NCBI RefSeq assembly: GCF_964340395.1
Contig: NC_135566.1
Coordinates: 21,814,635-21,878,634, forward strand
Reading direction: 5' to 3'
Length of the DNA stretch: 64,000 nucleotides
Origin: Glandiceps talaboti
Taxonomy: Eukaryota > Hemichordata > Enteropneusta > Spengelidae
The notes beneath the pieces are model-generated. The model worked only from the letters and a program-made list of their open reading frames with translations. It made no database searches and was not told the DNA's origin. Position 1 is the first letter of the stretch; each line of letters starts with the position of its first letter. Shown piece by piece: positions 54,401-64,000 of the stretch. Both the position numbers and the translations under genes were made by a program.

Positions 54401-57400
54401 ACCAGTTACATGTACAGGTATTGTAATTATCACCAGTTACATGTACAAGTATTGTAATTATCACCAGTTACATGTATTCTTATTGTAATTATCACCAGTT
54501 ACATGCATAGGTATTGTAATTATCACCAGTTACATGTACAAGTATTGTAATTATCACCAGTTACATGTATTCTTATTGTAATTATCACCAGTTACATGTA
54601 CAGGTATTGTAATTATCACCAGTTACATGTACAAGTATTGTAATTATCACCAGTTACATGTATTCTTATTGTAATTATCACCAGTTACATGTACAGGTAT
54701 TGTAATTATCACCAGTTACTTGTACAAGTATTGTAATTATCACCAGTTACATGTACAGGTATTGTAATTATCACCAGTTACATGTACAGGTATTGTAATT
54801 ATCACCAGTTACATGTACAAGTATTGTAATTATCACCAGTTACATGTATTCTTATTGTAATTATCACCAGTTACATGTACAGGTATTGTAATTATCACCA
54901 GTTACTTGTACAAGTATTGTAATTATCACCAGTTACATGTATTCTTATTGTAATTATCACCAGTTACATGTATACTTATTGTAATTATCACCAGTTACAT
55001 GTACAGGTATTGTAATTATCACCAGTTACATGTACAAGTATTGTAATTATCACCAGTTACATGTATTCTTATTGTAATTATCACCAGTTACATGTACAGG
55101 TATTGTAATTATCACCAGTTACATGTACAAGTATTGTAATTATCACCAGTTACATGTATACTTATTGTAATTATCACCAGTTACATGTACAGGTATTGTA
55201 ATTATCACCAGTTACATGTACAAGTATTGTAATTATCACCAGTTACATGTATTCTTATTGTAATTATCACCAGTTACATGTATACTTATTGTAATTATCA
55301 CCAGTTACATGTACAGGTATTGTAATTATCACCAGTTACTTGTACAAGTATTGTAATTATCACCAGTTACATGTATTCTTATTGTAATTATCACCAGTTA
55401 CATGTACAGGTATTGTAATTATCACCAGTTACTTGTACAAGTATTGTAATTATCACCAGTTACATGTATTCTTATTGTAATTATCACCAGTTACATGTAC
55501 AGGTATTGTAATTATCACCAGTTACTTGTACAAGTATTGTAATTATCACCAGTTACATGTATTCTTATTGTAATTATCACCAGTTACATGTATTCTTAAC
55601 TTTATCTCTACTAATTATCACTACATTATCATTTGCAGGATAAACTTGCAAAAGAAGAGAAAAACACAAGATTCAACTCCAACAAACTAAATAACCAGTG
55701 GCGTACAATAATGAGAACAGCCAAGTCCAAAGAACTGAAAAAAGACATTGAAGTTTTGAGTCAGACATTTGAGAGAGTTGTAGATAGAAAAGATAGTGTA
55801 ATAAAGTCGTTAGCTAAGGATCTGTCTGAAGCAGAAGAACAGTATTCAATGGCATTGAGAAGTCATCTACAGAATGTTGATAGCCTTATAGGTGAGTACA
55901 TATATCTATGGTGCAGTGCTCAGTCAGTAACCGGTTTTATCATTAGCTTAAGATTTTGTGTGTGTTTTTTAAAGCAAGTTGAGCATTACAGCATTTTGAT
56001 TCCTGTCTGCAACAGTACAGCCATCTTGAACATAGCAGGGGATATGTTTATATTAGGACACTGTGTTACAATAATATTCCTAGATTAGATACAATGGCAA
56101 GGATAGTAAGGCAATGAATTTTCTATTCCCAGTGGCATACTTGTTCACTTTGCTCTATAGTACATACATGTACGTGTAGAAAACCCCAAGAGGTATAATG
56201 CCAATATAACACCAGTGAAGGGAAGGCAAATGAATAAACATTCCAAAAATGTATGCAGATATGCCTAGCTACAAGACCACACCCACATCAACTGTTGAAT
56301 GATGACGTATATTGCAGATGTAACACCATGGATGGGTAGGCATGGCAATAAATCTTCCAAATGCAAATATGCCTAGCAACAAGACCACATAACCATTACA
56401 GAAAATTAAAGTTTACTCTCAACAGTTGTGCTGCAATGCCATTGGCACTTTTATTTAAAGAACATCATCAAGAACTATTGGATTATTAAATAAAAGTAAT
56501 ATATGAAATGTTGTTGTCAGATTTACAGAGACAAAGACTGGATATCTTGCAAACAGAATATAGTGAAGAGGGTGAAATACTTCGAGATGAATTTGACACC
56601 GAGAGAGCACTCATCATTGACCAATTCAAACGAGAAATGAATGACTTACAAGATATCATGTTTGCAATGGATCAGAACTTTACAGAGAGAGAAAATGATG
56701 CCAGACAAGAATTCCAAAGTCTGAGGGATGAAATCAAAAACAAGGTATGTGTAGATGATGTATTACATTGAAAGTATGTCATGGAAACAGTCTCTGACAT
56801 AAAAAGAGACATTTTGAGCTATGGCCCATTTTTTATTGTAAATAATGTAAATTACACATACACTGAAGATTTGTCAGTGGGGACTGATTCTTAGGAGTGT
56901 TCTTATGGCAGCCACAGTTTTTATTTCTTTAATATTGATACGTTGACACTGTCTAACATTTCAGATCTACAACCTATAAACACAGCCCAGTAACACTGTC
57001 TGTCTCTAACCTATAAAGACAGCCCAGTAACACTGTTTATCTCTGACTCCAACCTATAAAGACAGCCCAGTAACACTGTCTGTCTCTGACTCCAACCTAT
57101 AAATACAGCCCAGTAACACTGTCTGTCTCTGACTCCAACCTATAAACACAGCCCAGTAACACTGTCTGTCTCTGACTCCAACCTATAAACACAGCCCAGT
57201 GACACTGTCTGTCTCTGACCACACCTATAAACACAGCCCAGTAACACTGTCTATCTCTGACTCCAACCTATAAATACAGCCCAGTGACACTGTCTATCTC
57301 TGACTCCAACCTATAAACACAGCCCAGTAACACTGTCTGTCTCTGACCACACCTATAAACACAGCCCAGTAACACTGTCTATCTCTGACTCCAACCTATA

Positions 57401-60400
57401 AATACAGCCCAGTGACACTGTCTGTCTCTGACCACACCTATAAACACAGCCCAGTGACACTGTCTGTCTCTGACCACACCTATAAACACAGCCCAGTAAC
57501 ACTGTCTATCTCTGACTCCAACCTATAAATACAGCCCAGTGACACTGTCTATCTCTGACTCCAACCTATAAAGACAGCCCAGTAACACTGTCTGTGTCTG
57601 ACTCCAACCTATAAACACAGCCCAGTAACACTGTCTGTCTCTGACTCCAACCTATAAACACAGCCCAGTGACACTTTACAATCAGTCATTTGAAATCATA
57701 ATCCATGTGTAACCCTGAGTTAGTATATATCTATCTATTCACAAGAACACTACTAACACTTTATCATGTAATTCTTTGCCTGACAATCAATAAATCAATC
57801 AGTCACTCAGTAGATCAATCGATCAGTAAATCAGCCAATCAATCAATCAAATACATACTATTGATTTATTTGCACTATAATATTCACCAGAACCTAGAAG
57901 AGAAACATGCTTTAAGAATCCAGCTAGAAACGCAAGTGGAAGACTTATGGAAACAGTTCCAGCAAGCTTTGAAGAATTATAATGAAACAACAGAAGAAAG
58001 AAAACAGGCATTTGAAAGCTTGAAGGCTAAGGATGAAAAGAGTGCCAAAGAAATTGAAATGCAGATGAGGAAACTGCAGAGAATATCAGTAAGTACCATT
58101 AATTTTGATACGTAAAAAGTTTGTTAAAATAAGCAAATAACTACATGTACTTGGCACTTGCACAAAGTTCATTGTTGCCAGCATACCATAATACTAATAC
58201 TGTCAAGATAACTGTAAATGATTAATACTTTTAAACCCCCATGTTTGAATCCCATGGTCTTGTTTTAATATCATCTTATCAGTGAAACCATAAGGAATAT
58301 ATAGGATATTGATCCTAACATGACATTGACTTTAAGATGAAAGAATTTATGTTTTTTAAAACAATACTTTTGTTTAAGTTGTGCCTCAGAAATTGGAAAG
58401 TAGTGTTGTGGTTCCCAGACTTTTGCATCATTCTTGTATTCTTTATTGCTGTGAATTACACAAGGAAACAAAGCAAGGTGCATATTTATCTTATATCTAT
58501 TGACAGTAAATGTGGCATACAGGGTACCTCATAGTTTAGTACTGTGATGCTTCAATGTGACTTAAAAAAAATATGCTTGCTGGCAACACCTTAGAGATTT
58601 TAAATTGTCTATTAATGCTGTGACAGTGATATGCTGATGTTTTTAGCTAAAAGTTGTGACCCTCATAGGTCACATTTTTGTATACATGTACCCATCACCA
58701 TGACCCAGCCATAAGTTAGATATGACATGTTACTGATTGCAGAGTAAGATTTTATCAAATATAAATTTCTGTTGTTGTTTATTCTTTACAGGACACAATG
58801 GCACAGCTGAAAGCCAAGATGGCTCAGAATACTAGGGAAAGTGAAGAACGAAATAGGCAGCTGAGAGAAGAAAAAGATTATATATCAGTTCACTTTCAGG
58901 AGTTAAAACGACAAATGAATGAATTCAGAAGTAATGAAAGGGCAAGACTTACCAAGCTGACTTTACAAAGTAACGCTGCCATCAAAGAATTACAGAGAAA
59001 GAAAGAAAAGGTGAATTGATTATACCATTTCTTTCAATCAATTAATTTTAAAGTGCCATATTAACCAAATGAGAATTGCTAAAAGTTTACAATTATCAAA
59101 AAAAAAAGATGAAAACATAAATGCCTTATCAAAGGATGACTTTAAGGTTTCTGTAAATAAATGTTATTAATTGTGTATTGTGTCAGATTATGGGTACGTT
59201 TACCACACTACAATAGCTAGTTATTAATTGTGTATTGTGTCAGATTATGGGTACGTTTACCACACTACAATAGCTAGTTATTAATTGTGTATTGTGTCAG
59301 ATTATGGGTACGTTTACCACACTACAATAGCTAGTTATTAATTGTGTATTGTGTCAGATTATGGGTACGTTTACCACACTACAATAGCTAGTTATTAATT
59401 GTGTATTGTGTCAGATTATGGGTACGTTTACTACTACACTACAATAGCTAGTTATTAATTGTGTATTGTGTCAGATTATGGGTACGTTTACCACACTACA
59501 ATAGCTAGTTATTAATTGTGTATTGTGTCAGATTATGGGTACGTTTACCACACTACAATAGCTGGTTATGATATTGGTCATCTTTGTACAGTTACCTGGT
59601 AATGTCATTGTGTGAATTACCATGCCAATGATACCATGTAACATACATGTAGGTTTAATCAAAGTTTGAAGTAAATAGAGAGGTTTAGATACATGTTAGA
59701 ACGCGTACATGTACAGGAGCATTATCGTGCAGACATACATGTAATGACGCATACAAAGTTGTGTTTAGCTACATGTACAGAACATGTGCCACGTGAACAG
59801 TGGAATCTGCATGCTTGTGTTGGCATCTTCTCTCCAGATGGCCAAACATGACTTTGTTTTTCAAACTTGGTACTTTAGCCATTTTTTCTCTGCAAGTACC
59901 CAAAGGAAAAACTGAACAATTAGTTTACAGTAACATTTTTGAACTTTGATATAACAAATTAAGACATTCAATAGAAGAAAAATTGCAAAAACTTAACACA
60001 TATTTACATTTACGTGTAGACTGCCCTTTTGATGTCGCAATGTCTGACACAGATGTGTGTATTGCCGTGGATCACATGACTATGACACTATGTGTACAGA
60101 ACACATGCACATCTAAATCTCTCTACTTGTAGGTACAGTGTATGACAAGTTATAGTGTCTTAATGTTATACTTTTTTTCTTTCTTTTTGAGATATTAATG
60201 AAAGTGAACACCATTGGTTTGTGAATCAGTTTTTATATTCATAATGTATGATAGACATTACATTCAAAGTTAAACAAATGTATGAAGTACATGTATGTTA
60301 TCAGACTGGTGGCAACTCTACTAATAGAATTCATGTCATTCTTTGGTATGACAGGATAAGAGTCTTTATCTGTTATATTTGGATGTACATTGTACTTACA

Positions 60401-60893
60401 CCAATAAAACAAAATACTGTGGGTACTTCAGTCATTTCATCAATCTTCTTTTAGTGGTAAAAGTTGGGTTTTCATCAACATTCTTGTCACTCTTTGGGAT
60501 GACATTGAATGAAAATTTTAATTTTGTATTTTTAGATGTTGACTAGATTTAATATGTATTGTCATCTTCTGAATCACTTGAACAATATTTTGATTTGTGT
60601 TTTACTGGTGGCAACAGTCAAAATAACAAGTACCTCAAATCAGACATGAAACAACATTATTATTTTGATATCAAATGTCTGTGTTAGACAGAAAGTACAA
60701 TTTTCTTTAATACTAACTGTATTGGTTCCTTTGTCTGTAGGGTGAAAGAATCATGAAACTAGCAGAGCAGTCTCGTAAACTAGAGACAGAGGAAGAGAAA
60801 GTACTCCCCTTCTATGCTTCATCATTAACCCAAGAAGAAACAGAAGATGTCGATGCAGCTGTCAAAGAAGCACCATCAGAACCACTGGCAGAG
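51285..60893 (+). CDS. DRC2: Dynein regulatory complex subunit 2 (DRC2/CCDC65), 3'-truncated by the window
   Basis: Six exons (51285-51443, 55639-55891, 56521-56744, 57891-58088, 58792-59010, 60741-60893) join in consistent phase to 402 residues. Human CCDC65 is about 484, so roughly 80 C-terminal residues lie past 64000. The protein is a Lys-rich N-terminus followed by almost continuous coiled coil. Near-invariant family blocks are visible: KMLAEEEM near 33, DLSEAEEQY near 117, [10 protein letters not shown] near 226, [10 protein letters not shown] near 260, LTLQSNA near 333 and [11 protein letters not shown] near 371. Family role: axonemal scaffold that pairs with DRC1/CCDC164 at the base of the nexin-dynein regulatory complex, needed for coordinated ciliary and sperm-tail beating. 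The start is set by CAGCCATGG. A 3' splice-site-like TTGTTTCAG ends two bases before the ATG, so a 5' non-coding exon is likely. No downstream exon was found in 60894-64000. Confidence 0.94.
52162..54239 (-). mobile_element. Old inverted copy of the 2-kb TTA-type TIR element, in DRC2 intron 1
   Basis: The reverse complement follows 16813-18844 in order, including TCTAACATACCAGTGACTTT, TAGAAGCTTCTTTGATG-type and GTCAGTTTCTCTGGCCTGGG ends. It is more diverged, and a small CAGTTGTGC-type repeat is nested at 53955-54055. Confidence 0.75.
52974..53135. repeat. Short tandem repeat, about three copies
   Basis: TTCTGTCATACTGACCCACA followed by ACCAAYAAAATG recurs at about 42-46 bases inside the inverted element. 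Confidence 0.75.
54389..55605. repeat. 31-bp tandem array in DRC2 intron 1
   Basis: About 39 units of TATTGTAATTATCACCAGTT plus ACATGTACAAG. Three variants (ACAGG, ACAAG, ATTCT) succeed one another, giving a roughly 93-bp higher-order pattern. It ends about 35 bp before exon 2. Confidence 0.96.
55639..55891 (+). CDS. DRC2: DRC2 coding exon 2
   Basis: Acceptor TTTGCAG, donor GTGAGT. 84 codons plus one base, with the conserved [10 protein letters not shown] and [15 protein letters not shown] blocks. Confidence 0.94.
56205..56435 (-). mobile_element. Dispersed TIR repeat copy, reversed, in DRC2 intron 2
   Basis: The reverse complement carries GGTCTTGTTGCTAGGCATAT and the end CAGCACAACTGTTG, as in 41578-42362. 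Confidence 0.55.
56521..56744 (+). CDS. DRC2: DRC2 coding exon 3
   Basis: Acceptor TTGTCAG, donor GTATGT. Residues 138-212, coiled coil with [11 protein letters not shown] and MNDLQDI. Confidence 0.93.
56965..57672. repeat. 43/40-bp tandem array in DRC2 intron 3
   Basis: About 17 units of ACAGCCCAGTAACACTGTCT plus GTCTCTGACTCCAACCTATAAA. Shorter units have ACCACACC in place of CTCCAACC. Confidence 0.95.
57785..57850. repeat. Imperfect AATC microsatellite
   Basis: CAATAAATCAATCAGT-type repeats 40 bp upstream of the exon 4 acceptor. Confidence 0.8.
57891..58088 (+). CDS. DRC2: DRC2 coding exon 4
   Basis: Acceptor TTCACCAG, donor GTAAGT. 66 codons in phase 0, beginning [13 protein letters not shown], a block almost identical to vertebrate CCDC65. 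Confidence 0.94.
58792..59010 (+). CDS. DRC2: DRC2 coding exon 5
   Basis: Acceptor TTTACAG, donor GTGAAT. 73 codons, a charged coiled coil ending near [14 protein letters not shown]. Confidence 0.93.
59157..59570. repeat. 57-bp tandem array in DRC2 intron 5
   Basis: Seven nearly identical units of TTATTAATTGTGTATTGTGT plus CAGATTATGGGTACG..., spaced exactly 57 bases (59221, 59278, ...). One unit has a 3-base insertion (CTACTACAC). Confidence 0.96.
60741..60893 (+). CDS. DRC2: DRC2 coding exon 6
   Basis: Acceptor TCTGTAG, donor GTGAAT. 51 codons with [14 protein letters not shown]. This is the last exon visible before the window ends. Confidence 0.92.
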
Positions 60894-60904
60894 GTGAATA
60901 ACAA

Positions 60905-62418
60905 TAGACTTTATTATTGTTAACATACAGACTTAGCTATCCTAATTAACATACAGACTTAGCTATCCTAATTAACATACAGACTTAGCTATCCTAATTA
61001 ACATACAGACTTAGCTATCCTAATTAACATACAGACTTAGCTATCCTAATTAACATACAGACTTAGCTATCCTAATCAACATACAGACTTAGCTATCCTA
61101 ATTAACATACATACTTAGCTATCCTAATTAACATACAGACTTAGCTATCCTAATTAACATACAGACTTAGCTATCCTAATTAACATACAGACTTAGCTAT
61201 CCTAATCAACATACAGACTTAGCTATCCTAATTAACATACAGACTTAGCTATCCTAATCAACATACAGACTTAGCTATCCTAATTAACATACAGACTTAG
61301 CTATCCTAATTAACATACAGACTTAGCTATCCTAATCAACATACAGACTTAGCTATCCTAATTAACATACAGACTTAGCTATCCTAATTAACATACAGAC
61401 TTAGCTATCCTAATTAACATACAGACTTAGCTATCCTAATTAACATACAGACTTAGCTATCCTAATCAACATACAGACTTAGCTATCCTAATTAACATAC
61501 AGACTTAGCTATCCTAATTAACATACAGACTTAGCTATCCTAATCAACATACAGACTTAGCTATCCTAATTAACATACAGACTTAGCTATCCTAATTAAC
61601 ATACAGACTTAGCTATCCTAATCAACATACAGACTTAGCTATCCTAATTAACATACAGACTTAGCTATCCTAATTAACATACAGACTTAGCTATCCTAAT
61701 CAACATACAGACTTAGCTATCCTAATCAACATACAGACTTAGCTATCCTAATTAACATACAGACTTAGCTATCCTAATTAACATACAGACTTAGCTATCC
61801 TAATTAACATACAGACTTAGCTATCCTAATCAACATACAGACTTAGCTATCCTAATCAACATACAGACTTAGCTATCCTAATCAACATACAGACTTAGCT
61901 ATCCTAATCAACATACAGACTTAGCTATCCTAATCAACATACAGACTTAACTATCCTAATTAACATACAGACTTAGCTATCCTAATCAACATGCAGACCT
62001 AGCTATCCTAATTAACATACAGACCTAGCTATCCTAATCAACATACAGACTTAGCTATCCTAATCAGCATACAGACTTAGCTATCCTAATTAACATACAG
62101 ACTTAGCTATCCTAATCAACATACAGACTTAGCTATCCTAATCAACATACAGACTTAGCTATCCTAATCAACATACAGACTTAGCTATCCTAATCAACAT
62201 ACAGACTTAGCTATCCTAATCAACATACAGACTTAGCTATCCTAATCAACATACAGACTTAGCTATCTTAATTAACATACAGACTTAGCTATCCTAATCA
62301 ACATACAGACTTAGCTATCCTAATCAACATACAGACTTAGCTATCCTAATCAACATACAGACTTAGCTATCCTAATCAACATACAGACTTAGCTATCCTA
62401 ATCAACATACAGACTTGA
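60905..62418. repeat. 26-bp tandem array in DRC2 intron 6
   Basis: About 57 units of AACATACAGACTTAGCTATC plus CTAATT/C. T and C forms of the last position are intermixed, with the C form dominant towards the right. It starts within 12 bp of the exon 6 donor. Confidence 0.97.
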
Positions 62419-62706
62419 CAGATAGCTATCACACTTTGACATGCATTTGTTATGAGCTATTTTGTTCAAATGGTTACTCATTAATTTTCATTTGACTTGT
62501 TAACTACGACATGACACATCTATAATATGCAAATTATGTTTACCACTAGCCCCACCCTTGGCCATAATGTAAGGCAAGTGGGAAAACAATTAGATCATAG
62601 GATTTGGCACAACTTTTTGTGGTAATTTCAAATTTATCACAACTTTCTGAACTAAAATGATCACAAGTTTGGGCAGTTCTAGTGAACAGCATGTTAAAGC
62701 CAGATA

Positions 62707-63676
62707 CACAGGGAACCTTGCACATCCTAGCACTAGGATGCACATATCCTAGTGCTAGGATGTGGCCACATCCTAGTGCTAGGAAGAAGAACACAGCTAT
62801 GTACCAGCTGTGTGCCTCACAGCTCCGTTACAGGGTATATTTTTCCACAGCCATGGTACATGGTTGTGGAAAATAAGCCTGTTGAATGGATGTGGAATAC
62901 CGCCTCTGTGCCATGACTGTTTTGCACATCCCAGTACCATAGCTGTGTACTGCATACCTAGCATACAGTTGTGCACATACATGTAACAGCTATGGTAGAA
63001 TAATACCCTGTAGCAACCCTTTTGTTCATATCTGACTAGCATTGCTGACATAGCTGGTACATGGCAGGAAATACCCATGTTTAATAATACAGCTATGCTA
63101 ACATAGCTGGTACATGGCTGTGCGAAATACCTATGTTACAGCTGTGCTAACATAGCTGGTACATGGCTGTGCGAAATACCTATGTTACAGCTATGCTAAC
63201 ATAGCTGGTACATGGCTGTGCGAAATACCTATGTTACAGCTGTGCTAACATAGCTGGTACATGGCTGTGCGAAATACCTATGTTACAGCTGTGCTAACAT
63301 AGCTGGTACATGGCTGTGCGAAATACCTATGTTACAGCTATGCTAACATAGCTGGTACATGGCTGTGCGAAATACCTATGTTACAGCTGTGCTAACATAG
63401 CTGCTACATGGCTGTGGGAAAAAGCTCTTGTACATGGATGTTGTAAAAACCTATGCTGCATTGCTGTTTCACATCCATGTTACATTGGTGTTGGCATATC
63501 AGTTACACATCTGTCAAAGCTAGGTATGTTACACCTAGTGTGTTGGCCAGAGCTGTTACAGGGATGTTGCACACACAGCTGGTACAGTCCCCGTGGCTCC
63601 ACTGAGCTGGTACAGCTATGTGCACAACCCTGTCCTAGGTATGTGAATGTTACAGGGATGTGCAAGGTTCCCTGTG
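62707..63676. mobile_element. 970-bp TIR element with TA target duplication
   Basis: Begins CACAGGGAACCTTGCACATC and ends in the inverted copy (GATGTGCAAGGTTCCCTGTG). TA flanks both ends (62705-62706, 63677-63678), as for Tc1/mariner-type insertions. No transposase is present. The interior is built of palindromic words (CCTAGCACTAGG, CCTAGTGCTAGG) and an array at 63045-63415. Confidence 0.8.
63045..63415. repeat. 49-bp tandem array within the TA-flanked element
   Basis: About seven units of AACATAGCTGGTACATGGCT plus GTGCGAAATACCTATGTTAC and AGCTGTGCT. Confidence 0.92.
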
Positions 63677-63834
63677 TAGCCATTAATTGTCTCTGTTTGA
63701 TATTATTGTGGGAAAGTCTCCAAATTGAATCCATGCATCAATATCCTTGCCAGTCTCAAGGTACATATCCAGGTTTTTAGGCTTTTAAATAGGTTATATG
63801 TTTTCCCTATGGTCAACTACATGTATAGTAAACA

Positions 63835-63949
63835 GATGTTTTCTTAGTATATGTACATGTATATGATAATTCTATATGTATACATGTATGTATATGTATG
63901 ATTGTGCATGTGTATATGTACCGTATATGTATATGTATAATATTATGTG

Positions 63950-63983
<34 letters not shown>

Positions 63984-64000
63984 CATATGTATGTGTATAT
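63835..64000. repeat. TATATG/TACATG microsatellite
   Basis: Imperfect TATATG repeats, running off the window end. Confidence 0.85.

Noticed and set aside
61000-64000. Search for the final DRC2 exon
   Set aside because: Apart from the 26-bp array, the TA-flanked element and a TATATG tract, nothing matching the C-terminal part of the family was found. The remaining exons must lie beyond the window.

Overview
This is eukaryotic, metazoan DNA: AT-rich, intron-bearing and very repeat-dense. Two genes are recognisable. They are an aspartate dehydrogenase domain protein (ASPDH, minus strand, complete in 8 coding exons from 50637 down to 31380) and the ciliary dynein regulatory complex subunit DRC2/CCDC65 (plus strand, 6 coding exons from 51285 to 60893, remaining 3' exons beyond the window). 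A gene for a motile-cilium complex, GT-AG introns, CR1/L2-like non-LTR fragments, a retroelement Gag fragment and abundant short-TIR elements and minisatellites fit a marine invertebrate (hemichordate, cephalochordate or lophotrochozoan). I cannot fix the phylum from sequence alone.

Layout. 1-26.5 kb holds no complete recognisable gene. It is built from duplicated blocks. A stretch at 1-2868 recurs directly at 15541-20229, where a 2,032-bp TIR element with a TTA target duplication has since inserted. A third relative of the 5' part lies at 13.7-14.5 kb. These blocks carry exon-like pieces of an unidentified type II membrane/coiled-coil protein family in different states of decay. A second duplicated pair (21076-22951 and 23004-25517) is an element whose ends are arrays of a perfect 20-bp palindrome. 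A third pair is a 0.94-kb inverted duplication (4424-5358 versus 25515-26455). At 11.0-12.0 kb there is an uncharacterised membrane-protein ORF with a promoter-like upstream region (TATA, two CCAAT boxes, an E2F-type site). At 26.6-29.1 kb there is a broken retroelement Gag with a CCHC zinc knuckle, split by a 1.4-kb dispersed repeat.

31.4-50.6 kb is ASPDH. Its coding sequence is only 846 bp spread over 19 kb because several introns are filled by tandem arrays: a 5.8-kb 34-bp satellite in the last intron, a 1.7-kb array in intron 5, a 41/50-bp array in intron 4, a 41-bp array in intron 2 and a 40-bp array inside an RT pseudogene in intron 1. Non-LTR reverse-transcriptase remnants and a dispersed repeat that carries CA microsatellites also sit in these introns.

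50.6-51.3 kb is a head-to-head intergenic region of 647 bp between the two start codons. It contains a perfect-consensus RFX X-box and an NRF1-like site. 51.3-64.0 kb is DRC2, whose introns likewise carry arrays (31 bp, 43 bp, 57 bp, 26 bp) and mobile elements. There is a 970-bp TA-flanked TIR element at 62.7-63.7 kb.

The two genes are functionally unrelated as far as is known: a cytosolic NAD(P)-dependent amino-acid dehydrogenase and an axonemal nexin-dynein regulatory complex scaffold. They share only the promoter interval.
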